This document shows, piece after piece, positions 22,761 to 33,605 of a DNA stretch of 37,500 nucleotides; position 1 is the first letter of the stretch, and each line of letters opens with the position of its first letter. Source of the DNA: Neocallimastix lanati (nom. inval.) (taxonomy: Eukaryota; Neocallimastigomycota; Neocallimastigomycetes; Neocallimastigales; Neocallimastigaceae); NCBI GenBank assembly GCA_016946835.1, contig JACVTC010000043.1, positions 367,501-405,000 of the forward strand. Reading direction: 5' to 3'. Made by a program: the position numbers and the translations under genes. The notes below the pieces were generated by a model. The model did no database searches. It saw only the letters and a list, made by a program, of their open reading frames with translations, and was not told where the DNA came from.

Positions 22761-24479
22761 TTATAATATTTATCATTGGTATTGTACTAAAATCAGTATA
22801 TTTTATGTTATATTATTTTGCTTGAGATATAGGTTATTTATATTTTAAATATTAATATCTATATTTATATAATTTTAGGTTTTGTTAATTAGTATACCAT
22901 ACAAATTTTACTTATGAAATATATAGACTATAAAAAATTTATAGACATATAGTATATTTGAATGAATGTATAACAAAAATTGAAAAAAAGGATAATTAGA
23001 TTTTAATACATAAACAAATAAAAACAAAATATGAAATATGAAATAAAATTATAATAAATATATTTCATTATAAGTAGTTACAAAAATGTATTATTTTTAT
23101 AAGATCCAAATATTTTTTTTTTTGTGTTAAATAAATATTGAAAATAATATCTGAATTCAAATATTTCAATACATTTGATTATATCATACCAAATAGTAAT
23201 AAATAATGAATAGTTAAATCAGGTTAATGTAAAATAATAAATTAACCTTAAGTTTTACCAGTTTTTTTCATTATTAATCAAGATCAAATCCACTGGTTCT
23301 TGTTTTTTTTTAACATTTAAAGTTTGTTTAAAATTTTACCAAAAATTTATTAATTAAAATTTAAAACTTTACTAAAATATTATTAATTGAAATTTATCTA
23401 CTTTATGTATTATTATACATTAAAATTAATAATTAGTCACATGATTTATTTTGAACAAGTCTATAATTCAATTTTCTGCATTTTTAATTTACTATGAAAC
23501 TAACCTATGAAACTAACATGCTTTACAATTTGGAATATATATTATCCCAACTTATTAGAATTAAAATTTAATAAATAATAAACAACTCATTTAAATAATT
23601 AACTATTTATTAAAGTTTAAATTTAATTATTATATAATTCTATTTTAATATTAACTCTTCTACTGTTTTTTAATATTTAATTCCTTTTCTATTGTTAATT
23701 TTGAAAATGTTGTAATTATTATCATACACATTAATATATAACAAAAATTTCAATATATACAACTATATATATGAAATATATATAATTGATATATACAAAT
23801 AAATTAATATATAATATCAATTTAAAGATACAAATATAAACTCTAATTAATATGGAATCTAATTAGAGCAAGTAACACAGATATTAGCTATATGAATGAT
23901 GTGATATAGATAAAATTTATCACATGAGTTTGTGCCATTACAACATAAAATTATACAAGTAAATTTATTTATAGTATTAAATATTACTATAAATCAATAT
24001 GAGCTCATTAAATAAATATGTGAATGATATAAAACAGTCTAATAGAAAAATAATAAATTATCTATATATTTATGTTGAAATTAAAATGCATTATAGTAAA
24101 TATGTCAAATTATTAATATATATTAGTTTAATAATATAAAAATTTTATATTATTAAAGTAGCTAAATTATTTAAATTTGAAAATTTAAGAACTTTCAAAA
24201 TAAATTGTATAATTGTTGAGAGGGATAACCGTATTCAGTCGTTAATACTTACGATAGCTACTAAATAATTTGTGTTACTTAACACTAACTGGTTTCTTTA
24301 TTAATTAAAGTTTTCCGTTTGTACATTCAAATTGTTATATATTAATAAATATATATGAAAATATCGTTTTTTTTTTATTGCATATATATATTTCTATATA
24401 TCAAAATCTAATTATATATTTTAATATGCATAATAATTATTAAAACATTTATATTTGAAGATAAATATCTTTTTGTCAA
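22761..24479. other. AT-rich intergenic DNA, no gene seen
   Basis: Less repetitive than other gaps but still A/T-dominated, without coding frames. A slightly richer patch at about 24218-24320 cannot be assigned. Confidence 0.65.
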
Positions 24480-24735
24480 GAATAATCAAGAACCTAAACA
24501 AAATTATTTAGATGGAAAAAACTAGATTCCGGTTTCCTAGATTCTCCAATTACATTAGCTTATTGTGATTACTCTACATATTTTCTATAGGATATTCTCT
24601 ACATCCATAATTGTCATTTCTACTTAAACTTTGAAAACACACAATGCTTTCTGATGAGGAATCTTTAGTTTTTGGGTTAATGTGGTGATAATGACACTAT
24701 TTTCTATCATTTTGGCAATTTCATCAAATCACCAA
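24480..24735. pseudogene. GC-richer debris, strand and family uncertain
   Basis: About 250 bp with semi-open frames. The - strand gives KTKDSSSESIVCFQSLSRND and NYGCREYPIENM, the + strand gives LDSGFLDSPITLAYCDYST. Both contain stops. It is probably a remnant of a gene or transposon; nothing is recognised. Confidence 0.3.
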
Positions 24736-25609
24736 TGTAAATAGACAAGTATGTTGGTTTTAGTTTTAATTTTAAATTTGTATATTTAATATTTACATAT
24801 ATCAAAAAATAAATAAATAAATTAATAAATAAATATATAATAGTAATAAATATAATTATTATAATAATAGATAATAAAAAATAATAGATAATAAATAATA
24901 AATAAATAATAATAAATAATAAATAAACAAACAAATAATAAATAATTAAATAATAAATAATAAATAAATAATAATAAATAATTAAATAAACAAATAATAA
25001 ATAATTAATAATAAATAATAAATAAATAATTAATATTAAATAATAAATAAATAATAAATAATAAATAATAAATAGTTTTTATAATGAAACCATATATTTT
25101 TCCAATTTATAAAAATAAATTCTTTAGATAAACAAAATAAATTTTATGGATATATATTGAATTAAATAGGTTTTATGTTTATAGTTTATTTCATTTTACA
25201 AAGTATACTAATCAATTTATTAGTTTATATAAAAAATAGTAAAATTCTTTTTGATGTATAATACATTAATAATATCAGAGGCGGTAATAAAATATATATT
25301 AATATATATGACCCTCCGATATCCGGAAAAAATGAATTAATTTAATATATATATAATCTTAATTTAAATATAATTATTCTAGGTTTTTTTTATGACTAAT
25401 ATAGTAATTAGTTATAATTAAATAGTATCAACTAATATTTAGTTAAATAGAAAATTTTTAAATTATAAAAATATAAAAATAACAGTTATGAACAAAAAAA
25501 AATATATAATTAAATTTAAATTTTTTTTAAAAAAAAAAAATAAAAAATAAAATTATTATTATATATAAATTAAATATTTATTTTATTGGAATAATTGTGT
25601 TATTGAAAC
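24736..25609. repeat. AATAAT simple-sequence block and 5' flank of the first flavin-reductase gene
   Basis: About 24800-25073 is AATAAATAAT simple sequence similar to 20445-20715. The rest is the upstream region of the gene starting at 25610. No ORF. The one non-A/T spot is described separately (25276-25327). Confidence 0.75.
25276..25327. promoter_or_regulatory. Candidate regulator site upstream of the first flavin-reductase gene
   Basis: In otherwise nearly pure A/T, CAGAGGCGG and then ACCCTCCGATATCCGGA stand out about 285-335 bp before the ATG. TCCG-ATATC-CGGA (25315-25327) is a perfect inverted repeat. CGG/CCG half-sites are the usual target of fungal Zn2Cys6 regulators. Function is inferred only from position and symmetry. 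Confidence 0.3.
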
Positions 25610-26912
25610 ATGTCTCTTTCATTTATTAAGCCAATTTTAAAGTCTTCAGTTGCTGTTAATACTTTAGCACCATTAAATGCAGCTCTCTTAAATAAACGTA
25701 ATTTTTCTCATGCTCTTCCAAATCAATTTTTCTTTAACAAAAAATCATCAAAAGTTCAAGTTGAAAAACTTTCATTAGCAAATTGGAAAATTGGAACACC
25801 ACAAAAGATTCCAAGTGGTAAAACAGTAACATATGAACCAAAAGAAATAAAAAATTTATTAGACTTATTCTTAGGAACTGTATGTCTCTAAAATATAAAA
25901 ATAAGATTTAATATTTTATATAATTTTAATTTTGAAATTTGACATGTATTATTTATTTATTTATTTAATATATTTTATTTTAATAAAAAAAATTTAAATA
26001 ATAATAATAATAATAATAATGTAATAATGAATAATATATAATTTTAAATTTTATTTAAAAAAAAATTATAATAAAGATACCAATTCCTACAAGTCTTATT
26101 ACAACTGTTTCTTCTGAAGGTGTTGCTAATACTGCCCCATTTGCCCTTTGTAACTGTATTAATGCTAATCCACCAATTATTAGTCTTACTGTTGGCAAAA
26201 AGCCAGATGGTAGTGTAAAGGATACACAAGTTAATATTGATGCTACAAATGAATTTAGTGTTAATATCGTTAATGAAGACTTCCTTGAGTAAAAATCATC
26301 TATTTTTAAATTAATTAATAAATCTAATAGATAAAATAAAATAAAATAGAATAAAATAGAAAAATATAGAAAAAATTATGTTATTTATTATTTACTATAT
26401 ATATTTTATAAATATGATATAATGAAAAATATTATATTGTTATATTAAAATGATATGCATAAAGTTGAATTATTAAATTGATTTTATATCAATTTTTATT
26501 ATATATAACTTTATATATATATATATTAATTAATTATTCAACCTTTCATTCATTAAGATCTTCAGTAAGTGCAGCAGCTCCTCTTCCACACAATGTTTCT
26601 GAATTCGAAAAAATAGGATTTACTAAAAAGCCATCTTCTGTTATTAAGGCTCCATTAGTTGCACAAAGTCCAGTAAGCTATGAATGTAAGGTCATTTCAC
26701 GTAATCCAATCACTGATAAGGATGGAAAAGAAACTTCTGTTATCTATAACGCTGAAGTAGTTAAAATTCATATTAATGATGAAGTTTATGATAATAAAAC
26801 TGGAAATATTAACTATGATAAGTATAAATTACTTACAACTGTTAATAGTTTCAAATTTGATAGAATTAATTCTTTCATAGAAGTACCTAAACCAGCACCA
26901 TCAAAACAATAA
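25610..26912 (+). CDS. Flavin-reductase-like FMN-binding protein, organelle-targeted, paralogue 1
   Basis: Three exons, 25610-25879, 26077-26288 and 26558-26912, with GT-AG junctions and matching phase; 278 aa. The split-barrel FMN-binding domain of the flavin reductase/flavoredoxin family covers about residues 75-265. Visible blocks: GVANTAPFALCN, NPPIISLTVGKKPDGS, VKDTQVNI, EFSVNIV, then after intron 2 EFEKIGFTKKPSSV, PLVAQSPVSYECK and EVVKIHIND. Members bind FMN and move electrons from NAD(P)H or redox proteins to flavin or other acceptors. The N-terminus (MSLSFIKPILKSSVAVNTLA ending KRNFS) lacks acids, is rich in basic/hydroxyl residues and ends in an R-x-F-S cleavage-like motif, so hydrogenosomal or mitochondrial import is likely. 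Unlike its two neighbours it lost the HYSKINNI block and ends in a different tail (IEVPKPAPSKQ). Confidence 0.88.
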
Positions 26913-26940
26913 AGTAATTAATAATAAGAATTACTAAAAT

Positions 26941-26988
<48 letters not shown>

Positions 26989-27505
26989 GGATAATAGGAT
27001 TAATTTTATTATCGTTATAAATAAACTTAAAAATAAATAATAATAATAAAATTCATAATAAAAATAAATGCAAATAAATAAATAAATAAATAAAAATTAA
27101 ATTAACGTAAACAAAGCAAAAAAACAAAAAAAGAAAAGGAAAAAATTTATATAAAAAAAGTATTAGTTCAATTGAAAGATTTAATTATAATTATTTAAAA
27201 ATAATAATAATAATAATAGAAAATTAGCTTTTCTTTTAAAATTATTACATATTTTTTGACTCTTACATATTAATATAATATATATATATATTATATTAAA
27301 TTAATATGAAGAGTCAAAATAATACTTTTTTTTTTTAATTTGTTATACTTAATAAATTATAAATATTTTAAAAATTTTTTTTTTTTTTAGAATGAAATTT
27401 ATATATTTAAATAATAGTATGTAAATAATAAGCTTTTCAAATATAAAAATTTCTTTTGTAAAATATACATTATTTTAAACATGTTACGGTTGTTTTATTA
27501 TATGA

Positions 27506-27548
<43 letters not shown>

Positions 27549-28144
27549 GAGTTATTTAAAATTTTTTAATAATGTTTTAATTTTGTTGTTAAAAATATAT
27601 TATATAAATAATAATATATATGTATTAAATATATATGTATATATATATGTATATATATAATACTTAAATATTTAAAGTGATCAAAAATAATTTTTAGAAA
27701 TACTGATGAAACCTACACTGATCTTAATTATAAATATATTATATAATGTATTATATATATTATATATATATTTATTTAAAAATTTAGTATTTATATATAT
27801 ATATTTTTTTAATTTTTTTTAATAGTATATTCAATATATTCAATATATTATAATATATCATATTAAAGTTTAAGCTTATTTAGAATAGATATAAAGTATT
27901 AAATAATTTATGCTTTTTATTAATTCTTTATATAGTAGAAGATATTATTATATAATATTAGATATATTTAATTTTATTTAATTTTATTTTATTTTTATTT
28001 TATTTTTAATAATAAAATTCTATTCATTGTTTTTATTTTATTTTTATTTTTTTTTTTAGTACTTTTATAATTTCTTAACTTTCTTTTTTATTAACTTTTA
28101 TTAGGTTTTTTTTTTTTAAAAAAAAAATTTTTTTTTTGAAAAAA
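26913..28144. other. Intergenic DNA between flavin-reductase paralogues 1 and 2
   Basis: AT-rich. It holds a 41-nt A run (26945-26985), an imperfect long hairpin (27254-27319, separate entry) and TA-rich dinucleotide tracts. No gene. Confidence 0.8.
27254..27319. repeat. Long imperfect inverted repeat (fold-back)
   Basis: TTTTGACTCTT (27254-27264) pairs with AAGAGTCAAAA (27309-27319), CATATTAA pairs with TTAATATG, and TA-rich inner arms continue inward with one small bulge on each side. The stem is some 28 bp. The outer 11-bp arms contain G and C, so they are not just A/T symmetry. It may be a small fold-back or MITE-like element, or a structured 3' element. Confidence 0.5.
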
Positions 28145-28505
28145 ATGTCTCTTTCATTGACTAAGTCATTATTTAAATTACCAACTACTAATGTTATATC
28201 TACACTTAGTAACCATGTTGTTTTTAAGCGTAATATTTCACGTACCATTCCAACCCAATTTTTCTTTGGAAAAAAACCTGAATTTGAGTTAAAAAAAATT
28301 CAAATTCCAAATTCATCTTGGAAAAAAGGTTCTAAACAGAAGATTCCACCAGGTAAATTAGTTTCCTATGAGCCAAAAGAATTACATAATATGTTAAGAT
28401 TTGGTTTAGGAACTGTAAGTTATTATTAATTTTTTTTTTTTTTCTTTATTCTTATATGTAATATTATAAGATTAGATTTATAAAGAATTATAATTAAATA
28501 TATAG

Positions 28506-28560
<55 letters not shown>

Positions 28561-29518
28561 GAAATTGAGAAATTTCAAGATTAAAGGATGAATTTTATTT
28601 AGTTCATAAATTAATAATATTGATACTAATATTAATACTAATATTAATATATTTTTTTTTCTTTTTATCTTTTTTTATAATTTTTTTCATTTATTTTATT
28701 ATTATGAATATTATGAAAAATATATTTGTATTAATATAAAAGTTACAAAGCACTACTAGTTTAATTTCTACTATATCTGCTGATGGTGTTGCTAATGTCG
28801 CACCATTTGCTTTTTGTAATTTAATTTGTCCAAACCCACCAATTATTTCTGTTACTGTTCACAAAAAGCCAGATGGTTCTTTAAAGGACACTCAAGTTAA
28901 TATTGATGCTACTAAAGAATTTACTGTTAGTATTGTTAGTGACTGGTTCTTTGAGTAAGTTATTCTTATTCTTATTCCTATTCTTCTTTTATATATATAT
29001 ATATTTATATATTTATAAATATTATCTACTATTCCATTTTTCATTATCAAGGATTAAATAGATATATGAATATATAATACTTTACTCTAATATGTAAAAA
29101 ATATTTTTAAAAATATATTAGTAATTAATAATTAATTTATAATCATGATATGTAAATATATATTCGATATTTATATAGATCTGCTATTTCTACTAATGAA
29201 AATCTTCCACCAGAAGAAGATGAATTTGAAAAGATTGGTTTAACAAAAATTCCAGCTACTGTTATTAAGCCACCATTAGTTGCTCAAAGTGCAGTTAATT
29301 TTGAATGTAAACTTGTTAATCGTACTCCATTTTATGATGAAAATGGTAAGGAAACCTCCGTTGTTTTCAGTGGTCAAGTTGTTAAAGTTCATGCCAATGA
29401 TGAATTCTATAATAATAAGACTGGTGAATTTGATTATGAAAAATTAAAGTTAATTACTAGAGTTGGTGGTCACTATTCAAAAATTAATAATATCATTGAT
29501 GCTGAATTTGTTAATTAA
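28145..29518 (+). CDS. Flavin-reductase-like FMN-binding protein, organelle-targeted, paralogue 2
   Basis: Exons 28145-28414, 28743-28954 and 29179-29518; 273 aa. The first ATG in the MSLSL context is at 28145; the upstream TTG-AAA-AAA codons are not needed. The domain blocks match those of the family: DGVANVAPFAFCN, NPPIISVTVHKKPDGS, LKDTQVNI, EFTVSIV, DWFFES, DEFEKIGLTKIPATV, PLVAQSAVNFECK, VVKVHANDEF, and a C-terminal GGHYSKINNII. The presequence is MSLSLTKSLFKLPTTNVIS running to KRNIS. Exon 2 is exactly 212 nt, as in both neighbours, and the junctions fall at the same codons. It is the most family-like at the C-terminal end. It has EGxxDEFE in the form of an EEDEFE extension after ENLPP. 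Intron 1 contains a T run (about 28521-28551). Confidence 0.88.
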
Positions 29519-31405
29519 AATTAAAATTAGAGAAAAAAAAAGAATAAAATAAAATAAAATAAAATAAAAACTAGTTAAAAGAATATGTATATATATTAAT
29601 ATAGTATTTATTTATGAGTATCGTAAATGGTAAAACATTATAATAAGAAAGATATAATATAAAATTAATAAAATCAAATTAATCAAATGAATAATACATA
29701 TTTTTAAAATAAAAAAAAAAAAAATCCAAGTAAATATGAATATAAAAAAGAAATATGTATACAAATATAAAAAATGAAAATAATTATAAATATGCAAATA
29801 AAAAAATAAATATGAGTAAGAAAAAAAAATTAATAATAATAATTATTTTTTTTTTTTTATTTTTTATTTTTTATTTGGTTTTTATTTTTTGTTTGGTTTT
29901 TATTTTTATTTTTATTTTAATAATTAAATGAAAAATATAAATTTATATATTAATATTTAAAAAATAAGTTATTAAAAAAAATATGGATAATTCATTAAAA
30001 ATTAATAAAATAAATATATATTTTAATTATCTAAAAAGTTAATTCATAATTTATTTCTTTTTTTTTATTTATTTATTTATTCCTTTTATTTATTTATTTG
30101 TTTGTTTGTTTATTTATTTATTTATAATTAAAAATAAAAATTTGATTATTTATTTCATTTAGTATTAAAAAAATAAAAAAAAGAGAAAATAAAAATATAT
30201 TAATATATTTATTATATTTATTATTCATAATAAAATAAATATCAATATATATTAAAGATAAAAAAAAATATATATATAATAGATAAAGTCTTTTTTTTTA
30301 TATATATATCATTATTATATGTAAATTTAAAAATTAATAATTATATATATATATTTTAAAAAAAATATAATAAAAATAATTATTTATAATAATTAATAGT
30401 AATTATTAAAATACCTTTTGCCATAAAAATGTTTAATCTTTTTTTTTTTTTCTTATTTTTATTTTATTTTATTTAATTATAATTATTATTATAATAAATA
30501 TATTATTAAATTATTCATAAATTGTTAAATTAATGATGTGTTTAAAAGGTTAGATAATACTAATTATTCATTTATAATATTTGATTTTTTTAGGTATTTG
30601 TATAAATATCGTATGCTTTTATTATTACTAATACAATACAATAAAATTGCAATATTCTTAATATATATTTTATTAAATTTGTCTTTCAATATTTTTTTTT
30701 TTTAACACTCTTTTAATATATGAGCATCTACTTTATTGTACATTCCAATTTTAATATATTGTAAATTATATACAATAATTTAATAATTATATATTTATTA
30801 TATTTATATTTATTTTTGTCTAGTTATTAGTTCTTATTTAATGTGATAATAACTAACTATTATTTATTAAATGTTGATAAAATTAGTAGATTTCTGTGTT
30901 GTACAAAAATGTATTTTTATATTATATATTATATATTATATATATATATTTTTTTAAAAAAAAAATAATAAAAAAAAGTAAATAATAAAAAATTGCATAA
31001 TTAGTTAATTTAAAATAATTTATGATTCCGAAGTTTTTAATTTAAAAATAATTTGTGATTGTTACACATATAAATTATAATAAATAAGATTCATTTTTAT
31101 TTTATTTTTTTTTTTATTTTTAAGTATTTTTTTAATTTGTAAATTACTAAAAATGAACCTGATAGGAACTTAAATATATATTAATATTATTCTCTTTATC
31201 CTTTTGTAATACAATAACTCATAATTAAAAAAGATATTGTAATTAAAGGTATCATGTAATCCATGTTGATTTTAAGGTATTTTTTTTTTTTTTTTTTTAT
31301 TTTTCTTTTTCTTTTTTTATCATTAATTAAATATATTTGTAAAAAAATAAATTTATTTATATTTTTTTTATCTTTATTAAAAATAGAGAAAAATAACAAT
31401 TAAAA
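29519..31405. other. Intergenic DNA between flavin-reductase paralogues 2 and 3
   Basis: 1.9 kb of A/T sequence with TTTA and TTTG repeats (about 30064-30125). The few frames are Phe/Tyr/Ile- or Lys-rich and not credible. The last few hundred bases must hold the promoter of paralogue 3; no motif was recognised. Confidence 0.75.
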
Positions 31406-32589
31406 ATGTCTCTTTCAATTGTAAGACCTTTAATTAAATTACCAACTTCTGTTAATACTATATCAGCTATTGGTAGAACTATATCTTCAAGACGTAACTT
31501 CTCAAATACTACTCCAAATCAATTTTTATTCAATAAGAAACTTAATAAAGTTGAATTTGAAAAAGTTCAAATCCCAAATGCTAATTTTAAAATGGGAACA
31601 CCACAACCAATTCCAAAAGGAAAGTCTATTGAATTGGAACCAAAAAATGTTAATAACATGTTAGGATTTTTCTTAGGAGCTGTGAGTATTATATATATTT
31701 TAAGATATTAAAATAAATAAATAAACTCTGTAATTATATGAATAAAATTATTATTATAATATTATATATATGTGTTTGTTAAATTAAAGTAGTTAGTTGT
31801 ATTATTGTAATTTTAATATAAAACGAAACTAATATATTTATTTATTGCAATAAATAATTTATCTAAAGTTACCAAGTAGTATTAGTCTTGTTTCTTCCAT
31901 TTCACCAGAAGGTATTCCAAATGCTGCCCCATTTGCTCTTTGTAACTGTATCAGTTATAATCCACCAGTCATTTGTCTTACAGTTGGTAAAAACCCAGAT
32001 GGTTCTGTAAAGGACACTCAAGTTAATATTGATGCTAACAATGAGTTTGCAGTAAATGTTGTTAGTAAGTGGTTCTTTGAGTAAGTATTAATTATTAATT
32101 AAATTTATAATTAAAAATATTTAAAAAAAATATAGATACTATACTTTAAATATACGTATTTACATACATACATACGTACATATATTTATATATTATTAAA
32201 TATATAATATTTTATATATTTTATTATAATTACCTTTATTATTAATTAGATCCTCACTTACTGCTGCTGCACCATTTCCACATGAAATTTCTGAATTTGA
32301 TAAAGTTGGTTTCACTAAAAAGTCATCATCTGTTATAAAGACTCCATTAGTTGGTCAAAGTGCAATTAGCTTCGAATGTAAGGTTATTTCTCGTAATGCT
32401 TTTACAGATAAAAATGGAACTGAAACTGCCGTTGCTTATAATGGTGAAGTTGTTAAGATTCATGTTAATGATGAAGTTTATGATGTTAAATCTGGAAACT
32501 TTAATTATGATAACTTAAAGTTAATGCTTTCCCTTGGTGATCATTATTCAAAGATTAACAATATTATTGATATTAACTCTTCAAACTAA
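31406..32589 (+). CDS. Flavin-reductase-like FMN-binding protein, organelle-targeted, paralogue 3
   Basis: Exons 31406-31681, 31869-32080 and 32250-32589; 275 aa. Blocks: EGIPNAAPFALCN, NPPVICLTVGKNPDGS, VKDTQVNI, EFAVNVV, KWFFES, SEFDKVGFTKKSSSV, PLVGQSAISFECK, VVKIHVNDEV, then GDHYSKINNIID. The presequence MSLSIVRPLIKLPTSVNTIS ends in SRRNFS. The intron 1 donor is GTGAGT, where the paralogues use GTATGT and GTAAGT at the same codon. The sequence is closest to paralogue 1 in the middle (FALCNC) and to paralogue 2 at the C-terminus, which suggests recombination or retention of the ancestral tail. Its codons are typical of the two neighbours and nothing suggests inactivity. Confidence 0.88.
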
Positions 32590-32600
32590 AATACCAGTAT

Positions 32601-32740
32601 TTTTATAAATTAAAAATAAATAAGTAATAATAATAATAATAATAGCAATATTTTATAAATTGAAAATAAATACGTAATAATAATAATAATAGCAATAATT
32701 TATAAATTGAAAATAAATACGTAATAATAATAATATAATT
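32601..32740. repeat. Three tandem copies of a 43-50-bp unit after paralogue 3
   Basis: Three near-identical copies of TTTATAAATTGAAAATAAAT followed by ACGTAATAATAATAAT and AGCAATA (about 32601-32650, 32651-32697, 32698-32740), starting 12 bp after the stop codon. They differ mainly in the number of AAT units. They probably lie in the 3' UTR. Confidence 0.85.
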
Positions 32741-33556
32741 AAAAATATTAAAATAAGACAAAATTAAACAAAGTAAAAATAGAATAAATAAATTAAAATA
32801 AAAGCTAACTAAAATAAAATGAAATGAAAATATGATAAAAAGCAATGAAAAATTAACAAACAAATAAACGAAAAACAAAATAAAACAGAAAATAATAAAA
32901 TAATAATAAAATCAATAGAAATAATAAATTTTTTAAAAAAAAATTTTTTTTTAAAAAAAAAATAAAAATAAAACTAATAAAATCAATAAAAATAATATAA
33001 TTAAAAGTATCGAAAACAAAAACAAAAACAAAAATGAAAAAAAAAAAAAAAAGTACAATTAAAAATGAAAAAGCAATAATAATAATAATAATTAAAATAT
33101 ATATATATATATATATAAAAATTAATTTATAGATTATTATAATTTATAAAAAATTAAAGTAAATTATAATAAAAATAATATAATAATACATATGAAAATA
33201 AATAGTATTAATTATTTTATATAACTACTATAAATATTTCTTTTATTATTATTATTATTTTAAAATTTCTTTATTTATTTTTTTTAATAAATAAATAAAT
33301 AAATATATAAATAAAAATTAAATAATAAAAGATTTTATTGTTATTTAAATTAAAGTAGAATAATTTATTAAATAAAAAAAAATAAATAAATATCAAAAAA
33401 AATGTTAAGAGTACTATTTATTAAATGATAGAACGATAGAATTTATTAAATAAAGAATTTAATAATTAAAAAAAAAAAATTTTTTTTAAAAAAAATTATA
33501 ATCTATTTTAATAAAAAATTAATTTTTGCTATAATATAGTTACGAACCTTGACAAA

Positions 33557-33558
<2 letters not shown>

Positions 33559-33603
<45 letters not shown>
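33559..33603. repeat. 45-nt T homopolymer
   Basis: Uninterrupted T run followed by (TTTA)n. Confidence 0.95.

Positions 33604-33605
<2 letters not shown>

Noticed and set aside
24707-24934. - strand 75-codon frame
   Set aside because: Most of it is the AATAAT simple-sequence block read as Ile/Phe/Tyr.
32603-32878. - strand 91-codon frame after paralogue 3
   Set aside because: It is produced by the AAT-rich tandem repeats and translates to Leu/Phe/Tyr strings.
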